Position numbers and translations under genes: made by a program
DNA from: Euphorbia lathyris
Lineage: Eukaryota; Streptophyta; Magnoliopsida; Malpighiales; Euphorbiaceae
Direction: 5' to 3'
Assembly (NCBI RefSeq): GCF_963576675.1
Contig: NC_088911.1
Coordinates: 134,791,929-134,855,928 of the forward strand
DNA length: 64,000 bases
In this document: positions 1 to 11,440 of the stretch, piece by piece
Layout: each line of letters opens with the position of its first letter
How positions within the stretch are numbered: position 1 is the first letter of the stretch
Notes under the pieces: model-generated
Seen by the model: only the letters and a program-made list of their open reading frames with translations
Database searches by the model: none
Told to the model about the DNA's origin: nothing

Positions 1-430
1 CCTTTAGGTTATCTAATCAATTTCAATCAGTCCAAGAGCAATGAGAAAGAGAGAACACAAGCATTTGAAACAATGAACATCAGTAAATATAAGAAACAAT
101 GAACACCTCCAAAACTGTCATTCCAATACACTTCCAGTATGTGAACAACCAAGATATAAAATCGATGTGAAGGACTGGAGTTATAAAATGGATGTGAAGG
201 ACTGGAGTTCAAAAAATTGTTATAGGTCGAAGAGAATATCTTACCGTAAAGATCGCGCAATCACAAAAGAGGAGTAGCTGTAATTAGAGAGGAGTCGAGA
301 TCTCAGAGAAGATGGCGGAGACCAGTAGCAATTTAGGTCGATATGAATTTCATCTGAGGTAAGATTTTACCTGAGCTTTTGCCAAAGCCATCGTCTAAGC
401 TTTCAATTTGGGGAAAGTAGGGTTTTGTCT
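1..430 (-). other. Leader-like sequence, possible 5' end of a gene running off the left edge
   Basis: Read on the minus strand this stretch looks like a plant 5' leader: pyrimidine-rich blocks, a possible ATG at 391-389 followed by six codons, then a GTAAAA donor-like site, and later a GTAAGAT donor-like site near 250-240. No long open frame exists here, so a short first exon continuing outside the window is only one reading. It could equally be transposon-derived. No protein family is recognised. Confidence 0.15.
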
Positions 431-675
431 ATGCTTTTGATTTTGGGGAAAAAAAATTGGAGGGATTATTTGGAGAGAGATGGCGGTAACTCAATATTTG
501 GGGGGAGGGAAACGTATTTTTTTTGGGTAAATTTTTTTTGGAGGCAATAGTAGAATCAAATGTCTTATTAATACTATCTTTAAATAAAATAATAAGAATA
601 ATGAAAAATAAAATATAATAAATTGGTAAAAAATTAATATTAATGAGAATAAAATAAAATAAAATTTCATAAAAT

Positions 676-990
676 ATCCGTGACGTTTTGGTTATAAGCA
701 ATTTTACTTCTAACGTCTAAAATATGCAATTTTACCCCTAACTTTTGTAGCCAAGAGCAATTTTACCCCTAACGTTGATAATTTCGATCAATTTCAGACA
801 CTATTATAAAACACAAGTATTTTTGTAGTGCATGTGTTTTATAATAATATCTAAAATTGACCAAATTTGTGAATGTTAGAGATAAAATTGCTCTTGGCTA
901 CCAATGTTATGGGTAAAATTGCACCATTTTAGACGTTAGGGGTAAAATTGCTCTTGGCTACAAAAGTTAGAGATATTTTTGCACCTTATC
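676..990. mobile_element. Foldback MITE, family A
   Basis: The two halves are inverted copies of each other: 'CTAACGTCTAAAAT' and 'AGCAATTTTACCCCTAAC' occur on the left and in reverse complement on the right, with a centre near 815-835. A related diverged copy lies at 59040-59512. There is no coding capacity. The arms are imperfect and no clean target duplication was found, so the superfamily is open. Confidence 0.6.
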
Positions 991-2530
991 CCTTTTTTTC
1001 CTCATATGTAAAACATACTACATAATAAAGTGTTTCAATTTTTTGTATATCTCTTGCAACACTTCATAAATAGTGTTCGAAAATACCATAGTAAAGTTAG
1101 TTTAACATATCATTGGCAACACTTTCTAAATAATGTTGCAATAGATCGAATTTAATCCTATAAATTGCAACACTTTGGGGCAACACATGTGTTTTAGGTT
1201 GCAAAAGACCATCTATGGTGTAGTTTTAATGGCAAGATGGTGGTATGAGAAGATGAATTCTCAAGGGTATAGGGTTTACACGTGACTAAGGATGAATTAT
1301 AAATCAAATTACAAGCCTTTTTATAGGCCAAATAGACCTAAAATGCCTAAGTTAATGTTACAGGAATTCAAAAGAGATACAACTGACTGAATCTAATAAA
1401 AAAGCACTTAAATCAGTCAATTATAACTTATTCGCATGTCCAACTCAGCTGGATTTGTGGGGCTCGCGAAAGCCGACCCTGAACTCGGCGAGTTGGATCC
1501 CAAGAGGGCTTGGCTAGCCTTTTTGATGGGCCAACTCACCGAGATGGTCAGCATGAGGCCCCAAACGCAAAGATGTCAACTTCTTCCAATATACGAGATT
1601 TAAGCCCATGGAAACCGGATGGTCCTCTAGCAACCACCAAGGGCGAGTCGGAGTCCAACTTTTGAAAAAGGGGAGAATGATGCGGACATCTCCAATACAA
1701 GAGCCGAAATGGGAGTGGAGAAGAGTAGTGGAGTGAAAAACCTCACTCTACGTGCCCACACTGTGTGAGGTTGGAACTGTAAATGGGAAAGACTGATCTT
1801 AATTCCCACACGTCGTGTTAAGGGGCCACACATCGAGTGAGGCTTGAAGGAAATTCAAGACTGGGAGCAGAATGAAGGCCACACGCCATGTGGCACCCCC
1901 ACACATCGATGTAATTTACAGTTTTACCACTCATATATTTATTGTCTTACTATTTAAGGATAATAACCTAAATTCCATTTCCCTCTTTCCCCCCTCTTTA
2001 TCCATATCCTTTGTCTATTGAGTTGCAACCCTAGTTGGGGTATTTAGGTCTTTGGTTCTTGAATTAAGAGAGGTATATAGGTCTCCTTATTTGTATTGAA
2101 AAACCAACTAGTTCGACACTAATTCATATCAAAAAATTTCTTGGATAATTTTTGTTCGCTTATGGAATGTTTATATTGACAAATTTTAAAATTTCTTTGA
2201 AACAATCTATTTTACCAATCAATTAATATGATATGTATATATTTATTTTTTAACGCGAATTTTTTCACATGGAATAATATGTATTTTTTTTCATTGATAG
2301 AGTGTATTGCTCAATTGGAATAATATGTATCTCTTTAAAAAAAATCACGAGCTCTATAGTAAACCAAATAAACTAGGGTGAGACAAAAACAGAAAAAAAA
2401 AAAAAAAAAAACAAAAACCCTACAATTTTAGTCATGAACCTGGCATTACTCATCCAATGTCGAGTCATGAAGACTATTCTGGTCCTTAATTTAATATAAC
2501 AATATATATATACTATTCAATGTTGCCTTC
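991..2530. other. Intergenic, no gene; LTR-like debris
   Basis: No convincing open frame. The block 1235-2120 has the texture of a degraded LTR: GC-rich centre with repeated CACACG / CGAGTG motifs near 1740-1910, flanked by AT-rich DNA. It loosely resembles the CGAGTGG-rich stretch at 61750-61935. A short motif built on CAACACTTT recurs at 1050-1180. A poly-A run lies near 2393-2410. The element family and its borders could not be fixed. Confidence 0.3.
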
Positions 2531-2531
2531 T

Positions 2532-2582
2532 TTGACCCTGATAATTTATTACTATTTGCGCATACATCCTATTCTATAAATA
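2532..2582 (+). promoter_or_regulatory. PR-10 copy 1 core promoter
   Basis: A TATAAATA box lies at 2575-2582, about 115 bases before the start codon. A TTGACC (W-box type, the WRKY-binding core TGAC) lies at 2532-2537. The same TATA box and a TGACC core are present at matching places in copies 2 and 4, which supports the assignment. Confidence 0.6.
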
Positions 2583-2696
2583 CTTCCCTTCCATCTTTGC
2601 AATTTCAACATCTACAAAACTTACATCAAATATCATTCATCAATTCTTTCTCTTTACTCAACTTTTTAGTTTGTTCCTAAAAATTTGTCATCAAAT

Positions 2697-3275
2697 ATGG
2701 GTGTCTTGACTATTGAGAGAGAAATTACCACTTCAGTCCCCCCAAGTACTATGTTTAAGATTTTCGTCCTTGAAAACCATAATTATCTTCCTAAGATTGT
2801 TCCCCATTTCAGTGTTGAGGTCCTTGAAGGAAATGGAGGTCCTGGCACCATTAAGAAGACTACCTTCGGTGCTGAAGGTAAATTACTTAATTACTACATT
2901 ATTATTAAATTAATGGCATTGAAATGTCAGTAATTAATATGGAACAACAAAACTAAGTAATATATATAATATGCAGGTAGTGAATTCAATTATATTAAGA
3001 CAAAAATAGAAGCAACAGACAAAGAAAGTTTCAGCCACAGCTACAGTGTTATTGAAGCAGAGCCAAAGACAGAAAAGCTTGCAAAAATAACAATGGAGAT
3101 CAAAATGGAGGCTTCTCCTAACGGAGGATCCATTATCAAAACCTGCAGCAAGTATTACCCAAAGGAGAACTGTGAGGTAGATGAAGACATAATCAAGGCT
3201 AAAGCAGAGAAGGCAATGGGCTTATACAAGGTTGTTGAAGCTTACATTTTGGCCAATCCTGATGTCTGCAATTAA
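2697..3275 (+). CDS. PR-10 / Bet v 1 family protein, tandem copy 1
   Basis: Two exons, 2697-2877 and 2977-3275, joined across a 99-bp GT-AG intron (donor GTAAAT, acceptor ATGCAG) that splits a glycine codon after its first base. This is the conserved intron site of plant PR-10 genes. The product is 159 residues, the usual family length, with no signal peptide, so it should be cytosolic. The glycine-rich loop EGNGGPGT is at residues 44-51, and the C-terminal amphipathic helix spans about 131-153. Family members bind small hydrophobic ligands and are often stress-induced; the ligand here is unknown. ATG at 2697 is preferred over an upstream in-frame TTG because all four copies start with MGVLTIERE. 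A poly(A) signal AATAAA is at 3360-3365. Copy-specific residues: Asn29, Asn65, Ser78, Glu89. It could also be called a major-allergen-like protein. Confidence 0.95.
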
Positions 3276-4720
3276 ATTTGAGATTAAAAATATACGTGTG
3301 GATTTCTTTTTTGTTTGTTTTTTTTATTTTCATGTCAGGCCAATGATTTTTGGCTTGAGAATAAAAGTTTTATATTGTTGTGCTGAATTAATCTTAAATT
3401 TAATATATGGTTTGTATTTACACTTTCAATGGATGACGGTAATATAATCAGATTGTAATAAATAGAATTTTTGTTTGAAATTGTGTATCTATTTATTCAT
3501 TATTAATGCATATTTACCAAAATTTCGAGCCGAACCACGTGGACTATTTGTTTTGACGTTCATTGCACATGTTGGCCCAATTATCTGCTTTCGGATACCA
3601 GCTCAAAAGTGAGTTTGAGAGCATGTCATATAAGATCTATAATTGTGTTCAAACTATTAGTTTGAACTTTAGTTGAATTGGTTTTATAATATGGTATTTG
3701 AGCCTTTTAGACTATAGACTGTAAGTCTAAAGGGCATGTGTTTGTCCGTATTTTATAAGTCAGTCTCTATGATTTAAGACGCACATTATAATTTCTCTCA
3801 GTTTTGACAAAACTAACTGATTTGTTCGGTAATCAATAAAATTCTATAGAATTACAAGTTTACCTTTTTATCACTATTTAATTTCATATATGTTTAATTA
3901 TATTTTATTTAATTTTTTCTTATGTAATTAATAAGCATGAAAAGGTAATATTAGTAATAAAATTATATTATTATTTAATGTATTCTTAATTAAATAGATA
4001 GTCAAATATATGACAATAATATTTTAATTTATGGGATTATTGGATTCGAGACTGGTCAAATACGCTTTAGGTGGATTATCTTCTAATTAAAAACTTTTAT
4101 ATACATTAGGACTTGAACTTGAGAACTCTAATTTAAGAGACTTAAAACCTTTCACTATTAAGCCAACTTTAATTGATTAAGTAAAAAATAGTTAAATGTT
4201 ATGTTATTAGCTTCTCAATATAATATGTAACAATTAGTTTTTTTAATATATTAATTTACCGAACATTATGAAATAGTAAAGTAATTTATAGTAGATATGT
4301 AAACTTGTTATTGTGTATAATTATATATTAAGATAATATTTTTTAATATAGTTGATTATTTATTAAATAAACACCATGCCCAGGTCTAATTATAAACACC
4401 ATATAAAATAGTGTACAAAAGGTATATTCATTATTATTTAAATTAAAATTTTATATTATTATAAATTTGATTGTTTTTTCTACCCTTGGATGAGTTTACT
4501 TTGTCAAAGTTCATCGTCATCCAATGGTGGAAAAAACAAAATAAGCATAGCCTAACCCTAAATTTATAATAGAAGGATAAATTTATAATTCATATAAAAT
4601 TTATAAATGGATGGATTAAGTAGTTAGTTTTTTCAAAAGAAATAGATTATATAATATGTTTTTAAAAACACGAAAATTGATTAATATAATATATTTTTTT
4701 ATTAAAATAATTTGAAATGT
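3276..4720. other. Intergenic AT-rich DNA, no gene
   Basis: After the PR-10 3' UTR the sequence is AT-rich and lacks open frames of note. A phrase at 3690-3705 resembles a weak tRNA-Met primer site, but no LTRs flank it. No further structure was recognised. Confidence 0.5.
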
Positions 4721-4856
4721 AACCATAAAAAATGTCTAAGGAATATAATTGAAGCTGACAGGGTTTTTCATGAAAAATGGATTTTTTTTTTCAAAGAAAA
4801 AATGGATTTGATTTAAAGCAATTAAGTATTTAAAACATCAATAAAAAATATAATTT

Positions 4857-5180
4857 TTTAATGGAAACACTTAACAAATAAGATTCAACTAAAACGACTA
4901 CAATAAGCAAAAATAACCATAAAAAATATTAAAAACACAAGAACAAGAAAATATATACTTCTCATAAATCCAAAATCCGAAGAAAAGCATTTGCAATCCA
5001 ATCATTATCATTTAAGCTCATTTGAACATTCGGATTTGAATCCTTTTTTTTCCAACAACGTAGATCCATTGATTTACGAACAAGATAAACCGTTTCCGTT
5101 CATGCTAAATTCGAAAAAGATATAAACGAAATAATAATAGAGAACATATACAATTCAGACGAATAAAAGAGATCAAATAT
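4857..5180 (-). pseudogene. Exon-like fragment of an unidentified gene or repeat
   Basis: Absent from the other spacer copies, which run directly through ATATAATTATTGAGAAATAG. It is flanked by an imperfect ATATAAT duplication. On the minus strand it shares a coding-like stretch with 62560-62900: here ...SLNDNDWIANAFLRILDL-stop, there ...SLNDEDWIPDVFLRIWSLK-stop. Both are preceded by a T-rich tract ending in TTTAG that could be an intron acceptor. This copy has an in-frame stop shortly after that acceptor. The protein family is not recognised. It may be the last exon of a duplicated gene or part of a dispersed repeat. Confidence 0.4.
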
Positions 5181-5222
5181 ATAATTGAGAAATAGCGTTT
5201 GAAATAACAAGAATAAAAGAAA

Positions 5223-5692
5223 GGGTTAATTATAAAAAAAAAAAGTACCTTGTGGTTTAGCCGATTTGCGATGTGGTTGCAAAATTTTACACATTTTCTT
5301 TACTTTGCCAAATTTGGCCGATAACGACCTTAAAATGAAAATTTTCAAGAATTAAACTTGTTTGGTATCATATTTACCATGGAACCATATTCTTAATTTT
5401 TCAAAATCATCATTTTTGGAATTTTCTCTTTTTAAACATTATCTTTCTTTCTCATTAAAAAACAACACCTAAATGATCTCAAACCTAAAAAGTTGAAGAA
5501 TTAATGTTGTTTAAAATATCATTTAACTCTTGAAAATTTTCATTTCGAAGTCGTTATTAATCAAATTCTGACGAAGTTAACTCAAATGCAAAATTTTACA
5601 AACCACATGGTTGCGTTTGCAAAGAAAAAAAAAACACAAATATCACATCGCAAATCGGCCAAATCAGAGGGTACTTTTTTATAATTAACCTT
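5223..5692. mobile_element. Foldback MITE, Mutator-like by target duplication
   Basis: Inverted ends GGGTTAATTATAAAAA (left) and its imperfect complement ending TATAATTAACCTT (right). Further in, CCGATTTGCGATGTG is repeated inverted as CACATCGCAAATCGG. It is flanked by 9-bp near-duplicates TAAAAGAAA (5214-5222) and AAAAAGAAA (5693-5701). The paralogous spacers at 12.6 and 48.3 kb lack it, so it inserted after the unit duplicated. Non-coding. Confidence 0.7.
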
Positions 5693-5983
5693 AAAAAGAA
5701 AATAATTAAAAGCGGATAACATACAATACCCATTGTTTCTGAATATTAAAAGACATCTACTATCCCATTCATGTTTTGACAAAAAAAACGAAAGAAGAAA
5801 ACTTAGAATTTTAGTATTCAAAGTCTCCACTGTCATTCACTTCTAGCAGCGGTCATTGTAGGACAAAAAATGTTTATCAATTGTACAAATTAAAAAAAAA
5901 AAGGGTCCATATCTAGAAGGATTATAAATAATAAATAATACTAATAAACAACTCTATTATATACTATTCAAGGCTGCCTTCTC

Positions 5984-6053
5984 TGACCATTATTGTCATT
6001 AATCTTGATTTCACAATTAAGAAAATTTTGAAGCTGATCCAATCCTATAAATA
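5984..6053 (+). promoter_or_regulatory. PR-10 copy 2 core promoter
   Basis: TATAAATA at 6046-6053 and a TCTGACC element with the TGAC core at 5984-5988. Spacing to the ATG is about 107 bases, close to copies 1 and 4. Confidence 0.6.
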
Positions 6054-6159
6054 CCTCCCTTCCTTCTGCATTTTCCAACACCGAAAAACTTCATAAATCT
6101 CTTCTTCCTCAAAAAAAATTCAATCTTAATCAATTCTTCCTCAACTTTTATCATAAAAA

Positions 6160-6749
6160 ATGGGTGTTTTGACTATTGAGAGGGAAATTACTACTTCAGT
6201 CCCACCAAGTACTATGTTTAAGATTTTTGTCCTTGAAAACCATATTTATCTCCCTAAGATTGTTCCCCATTTCAGTGTTGAGATCCTTGAAGGAAATGGA
6301 GGTCCAGGCACAATCAAGAAGACTACCTTCGGAGCTGAAGGTAAATTACTTAATTACTACATTATTATTAAATTGATTGCATTGGAAGATCATTAACTAA
6401 TATGCAACATCAAAATAACTTTATTTGTCAATAATATATATGATATGCAGGTAGCGAATTCAAGTACATTAAGACAAAAATCGAAGCAACAGACAAAGAA
6501 AACTTTAGCCACAGCTACAGCGTTATTGAAGCAGATCCAAAGACAGAAAAGCTTGCAAAAATAACAATGGAGATCAAAATGGAGGCTTCTCCTAATGGAG
6601 GATCCATTATCAAGACCTGCAGTAAGTACTACCCAAAGGAAAACTGTGAGGTGGATGAAGACATAATCAAGGCTAAAGCAGAGAAAGCAATGGGATTATA
6701 TAAGGTTGTTGACGCCTATATCTTGGCCAATCCTGATGTTTGCAACTAA
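6160..6749 (+). CDS. PR-10 / Bet v 1 family protein, tandem copy 2
   Basis: Exons 6160-6340 and 6451-6749 around a 110-bp intron, again phase 1 in codon 61, giving 159 residues. The glycine-rich loop GNGGPG is intact at 45-50. Differences from the consensus of the four copies are Ile42 (EILEG) and Asp148 (VVDAY). Poly(A) signal AATAAA at 6837-6842. The gene is only about 2.9 kb downstream of copy 1 in the same orientation, as expected for tandem duplication. Nothing suggests loss of function. Ligand and expression are unknown. Confidence 0.95.
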
Positions 6750-7602
6750 TTACTTGGATTCAGAATACATATGTGTGTCTGATGGGGGGTTTTTTTTTTT
6801 CTTTGGGTGTCAGGCCAATGATTTTTGGCCCTATAGAATAAAAGTTTAATTAAGTTTGAACGTGGCTTTGTATTTACACTATGTTTTTTTGAGTGAAGGC
6901 TGGGAAGAGGGAGAAGGATTGCTTGTATTATGATCAAATTATAATAAATAGAATTTTGGTTTGAAATTGTGGATATTGTATATTCTCCAAAAACAAAAAA
7001 AAATTAAGCTAAATATGTAGGACAGTCACCTAAAATGAGCATAATCTCAAATCAATCAATTGGAATCACTTGAAATAAATAAATAAATAAAATATTCATT
7101 AAGCATATAAAAAAATCTATATTTCCAAATAGACTAATACATTATTTTTCATTGCAAAATAAACTATATAAGGATTTGATCAACATTGTTTGACTTCGTT
7201 GATTTAACTATTGACATATTATCAATCAAGAGGGTCGATGGCTTATTCTGGTAGATTTAAGCAAAGGCACGGAGGATTCATCAACCCAACTCTGATGAGC
7301 AAATAACGAAAATTTATTCACTGACATAAGTCACTAAATATAAATTCCCTAGTGAAGAAAAACGCAAGTTAGAGACTGAAGTAGAGACAGATTTGATTTT
7401 GGTCACTAAGTGGCAAATTTGTGAGCTAGCTTTGATGCTCAAATTAGAGACTAAACTACTTGGATTTGTCTGGTAGCAAAATTTGCGGCCGAATAGTGAG
7501 TAGTGATTCATGTGTCGCTAAGTAAAAATAATAATAATAATAATAATTGGTTCAAAAAAAAATTAATAATAATACTAATAATAATAAAAAGAAAAATAGA
7601 GC
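6750..7602. other. Intergenic, no gene
   Basis: 3' UTR of PR-10 copy 2 followed by AT-rich DNA. A moderately complex block at 7200-7520 with repeated words (GAGACTGAAG, GAGACTAAAC) may be transposon debris. It has no extended frame or recognised ends. Confidence 0.4.
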
Positions 7603-7797
7603 TGTTGGATATAAAAAAAATAAAGTTTCATGACTCTTTGAGCAACAAAACATGACTTTGAGATGAAACAATATAACTCTTGATAAATAAGTTTATTTTT
7701 TTCAACACACTCCTTTAAACTTGTAATTTTCTTTTATCCCTTAGTAACACCAAGAACAATCATTAATCTGCTGGAATCTTCAAATTTTACATTGTTT

Positions 7798-7980
7798 GAT
7801 GGTGTTTGATAAAATTTAAAATTAAGTGAATATTATAAATGCTTAAAGAGTTAAATGTTATAAATTTTTATAAATACTAAAAATAAGTACTCAATTTAAA
7901 AATATTAGTTTAAAGAAGCTTAAAACTAATAAACACTTAATGTATTAATTTAAGTGTGAAAATTATTATCAAACATGGTC
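7798..7980. mobile_element. Small MITE inside the copia remnant
   Basis: About 180 bp with inverted ends: GATGGTGTTTGATAA on the left and TTATCAAACATGGTC on the right. It separates the copia RNase H end (7981 onward) from its 3' terminal sequence, so it inserted into the retrotransposon. Target duplication not resolved. Confidence 0.5.
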
Positions 7981-8022
7981 TTAGTCAATATATCAGCAAC
8001 ATGATCTTTGGATGGTACATGC

Positions 8023-8884
8023 TGTCACACCCGACCCTAAATGACCTCAATCGGCATCCGGCGTGAAATAGAAAGATCATAATCAATACTTAGAAGTCTC
8101 CAATTTATCCAAATATCATTATATCATATTTATTTATTTATTTTGGCCTTGCTCTTCAATATATATTCTAAAATAATTCATATTCCTACTACATTAGTCA
8201 TTCGAGGACCTCCACATATATTTACTAACTCTATTATATTACACTTGAAATACCAAAGTTCTAACCATAATTCTAATAATAAGCAGCCTACTTCCAAACC
8301 TCGCCTAATCGGTCGGTAACCTTCTCTATATCATGTACTTTATCACCTAAAAACATTAAAACATTTAAAAACGTGAGACAAAAATCTCAGTAAGAAACTA
8401 TCAGCCATAAAAACCAATTTTACTTAATATAGCTACATATATACATTTATAAAGGGATTTAATCAAAACTTTATAAAATATACTCAAAACTTAAGCTTAT
8501 AAGATAGTCATCAAAATCTTATAAAATATACTCAAAACTTAAGTTTATAAGATAAAATTTGTGTATGTGTATCCATCATCGAATTCCACCTGTGTAGATC
8601 ATAACATCAATCATAACAATATCGAGATATCTCATTTATATCTCGTTCCTTGCCTAACAGTTAGGACTACCAGCCGTGCACTCTGGCCATACCGTCATTA
8701 GATATGGTCTTACAAATACAACTCCTACCTCGGGCAATCCTAGATGGACAAAACCATTTTACCTTTCAAAATATCACAACTCATAAAAATCACATAGAAG
8801 CATAGTCAATAGCTTCATTTGAACCATAATTTCACAATAAAAGCAAGATCATGAAAACCCTCAATTTTACAAAATTTCTGCCTA

Positions 8885-8938
<54 letters not shown>

Positions 8939-9470
8939 AAACTCAAAATATAGTTGATAGTTACTTACATTGGCTACTAATTGAGGAAAATACACCAGAT
9001 CGATTCTCCTTTAAATTCTGTCTAAGACGTTTTCCCTCCAAACACTCCCGAAACTCAAAAACTCTTCGGCTAGGACTTAGAACTATGCATAAGGATATTG
9101 TGTTTTAAATTTCGAATGATTCGGACGGTCGAATCTCCGTAAATCAAAGAAACAGTGGAGAAACGGTTGAGAGAAAACTGATAATAAATATGAAAGAAAA
9201 AGAAAAAGAAAAGAAAATAATATATATGATCATCACCGCCTACACCGCCTACGGATTTGAGATATATATCTCAAACTTGGCGAATATCACGTTTGATCCT
9301 CCATCTTTATATATATTTTAAAATTATCCTAAACTTTTAATTTACATATAAAACCATCAAATTAACTCCAAACTTTTCCTATAACACCAAATTACTATCA
9401 CATACCCAATAATTATAATATGTACTAATATCAAGATATAAATTTTAGAAATTTAGACACGGACGTGACA
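8023..9470. mobile_element. Solo LTR inserted in the copia remnant
   Basis: Begins TGTCACACCCGACC and ends GGACGTGACA, and is flanked on both sides by the 5-bp duplication CATGC (8018-8022 and 9471-9475). The copia RNase H reading resumes cleanly across it, giving an exact insertion point. TG...CA ends, a 5-bp duplication and no coding content fit a solo LTR of 1448 bp left by LTR-LTR recombination. The inverted ends mean a TIR element is the alternative, but a 5-bp duplication is less usual there. Confidence 0.75.
8889..8934. repeat. (TA)n microsatellite, about 23 units
   Basis: Uninterrupted TA dinucleotide run inside the solo LTR. Likely polymorphic in length. Confidence 0.95.
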
Positions 9471-11440
9471 CATGCTTGAGCTGAATTTCTTTCCTTCCAA
9501 TGCATTCTCTAATGAAGTGATATTTGGTGTCAATGTGTTTGCTTCTATCATGAAAGATTGAATTTTTAGCCAACGCAATAGCTGACTTATTATCAACAAA
9601 AACATCACTTACTCCATTTTGAACAAACTTCAAACTTTTTAATAGTCTTCTCAACCATATTGCATGATAAACACAAGAAGTCGTTGCAACATACTCTACT
9701 TCACATTCTACTTCACATGTTGAAAGTGTAACAATTGCTTGTTTCTTAGAACTCCAAGCAAAAACAGCAGTTCGCATAAAAAAAACCAATTGTGCTTTTT
9801 TATCATTAAAATCTCCTCTCCAATCACTATCACTCAATCCGAACAATTTGAAACGATTTTGAGAAGAGTAAAATAAACCATACTCCGATGTATCTTTGAT
9901 ATATCGAAGTATCCGCTTTGCTGCCCCATATGAGCTAAAGTTGGAAACTCTATGTAACGACTATTGAGTCCCACTCCATATAAGATATCTGATCTTTTAC
10001 ATGTCAAAAATATCAACCTTCCAACCAACCTTCTAAATAAAGTTGGATTCACCTTTTCTTCACCGTCATGCTTTTACAACTTATTTCGACAATCCACTGG
10101 CGTAGAAGCTGAATTGCATTTATCCATTTTGAATTCTTTCAAAACATCTTTTGTATAAGACTTTCTAGACAAAAATACACCTTCATCATTTTGCTTCAGT
10201 TCAACTCCCAAATAATATGACATTAGCCCCAAATCAGTCATCTCAAAATTGTTTGTCATCAACTTCTTAAATTCTTCCATCACCTTTTAATAAGATCATC
10301 TGAAAATCAAATCATCAACCACAAATATATTATTTTCTCATCATCATTCTCCTTAACATAAAAAACATGCTCATAAGGACATCTTGTGAAGTCATTCTTC
10401 TAAAAATAGTAATCGATGTAAGAATATCATGCCCTTGGAGCTAGCTTACATACAAAGCCTTTTTTAACTTCAGCACCTTGTTTCTTTACCTTTAATAATG
10501 TAACCTAATGGTTGATTCACATATACTACTTCTTCAAAACTTCTATGTAAGAATGTCGATTTCACATCCATTTGATGAATTTTCGATCCTTGTTGAGCTA
10601 CCAATGAAATAACTAATCGAATTGTCTCCATGCGAGCCATTGAAGCAAAAACTTTATCATAATCAATTCCAGCCTTTTGAGTAAAACCTTTTACAACAAG
10701 GTGAGCTTTATACTTCTCCACTTCTCCTTTGGCATTATTTCTCAGTGTGAAAATCCACTTTACTGCTACTGCTTATTTTCCCTTTGGAAGTATTGTCAAC
10801 TCCCAAGTGTCATGGATCATCTCTTCATCCATGGCTTATCTCGATTTTTTTTCCTGAACAACATCTTCTAATTGTACATGTAGCAAACAAACAAAACAAA
10901 GTAGTATCATCTGCTTCTTCAGATTGTCCACAAATCTCGTTGAAGCTTACCTTTCTGATGAGCTTTTCGGGGATGAGTCTGCTACATTTGTTTGAGATGT
11001 GGAAGGTGAATTCAGTGGTGTGATAACTATATCTTCATGCTGACCTGCAAAATTATCATTATATAGAGGAAGAAAATCATAATTTGCATCTTGTAGAATC
11101 TTCCAATTCCAGGAGCTTTCTTCTTCAAACTCCGTATATCTACTTATCACAACTTTTCCATTCCTAGGATTATAAAATTTATAACCTTTGGAATTTTTGC
11201 ATAGCCAATAAACACCGTCTTCTCACTTTTATCATCCAATTTGCTTCTCAAACCATCAGATACATGAACATAACCATGACAACAAAATATTTTTAGATGA
11301 GAAATATTTCGTTTCTTTCCACACCATGCTTCATTAGGGGTCTTTCACACTAGCTTCTTTAAAGGACTTCTATTATTTAAATAAACTGCACATGGATAAA
11401 AAAGTTGAGCATTAAAACAAATTTTTACCATGAAAAAAAC

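Larger units (their letters stand above)
4725..5880 (+). repeat. PR-10 tandem-unit spacer, upstream of copy 2
   Basis: This spacer aligns by eye with 12480-12838, 48160-48540 and 53080-53430. Shared landmarks, in order, are AGCTGACAGGGTTTTTCATG, AACATCAATAAA, TTGAGAAATAG, AGCGGATAA, CACTATCCCATTC and CATTCACTTCTAGCAGCGG. Compared with the other copies it carries two insertions: an exon-like fragment at about 4857-5180 and a foldback at 5223-5692. Confidence 0.75.
7603..11440 (-). pseudogene. Ty1/copia retrotransposon remnant (integrase end, RT, RNase H)
   Basis: Minus-strand fragments of a copia polyprotein, in several frames and broken by many stops and shifts. Integrase C-terminal part lies at about 11150-11440 (GYKFYNPRNGKVV type), RT at about 10720-10070 including the VVDDLIF active-site stretch near 10320-10302, then YYLGVE and RNase H at about 9846-9476 (SDWRGD, STCEVE, DNKSAIALAKN). 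The RNase H end continues across a solo LTR at 8022-7981 (VPSKDHVADILTK). A probable polypurine tract at 7708-7722 precedes TGTTG, and 7603-7707 may be a short or truncated LTR. Gag and the 5' end are missing. Long dead. Confidence 0.85.

Noticed and set aside
3690..3710. tRNA-Met primer-like phrase TGGTATTTGAGCC
   Set aside because: Several mismatches to the consensus and no flanking LTR pair or polypurine tract, so it is not called a retroelement.
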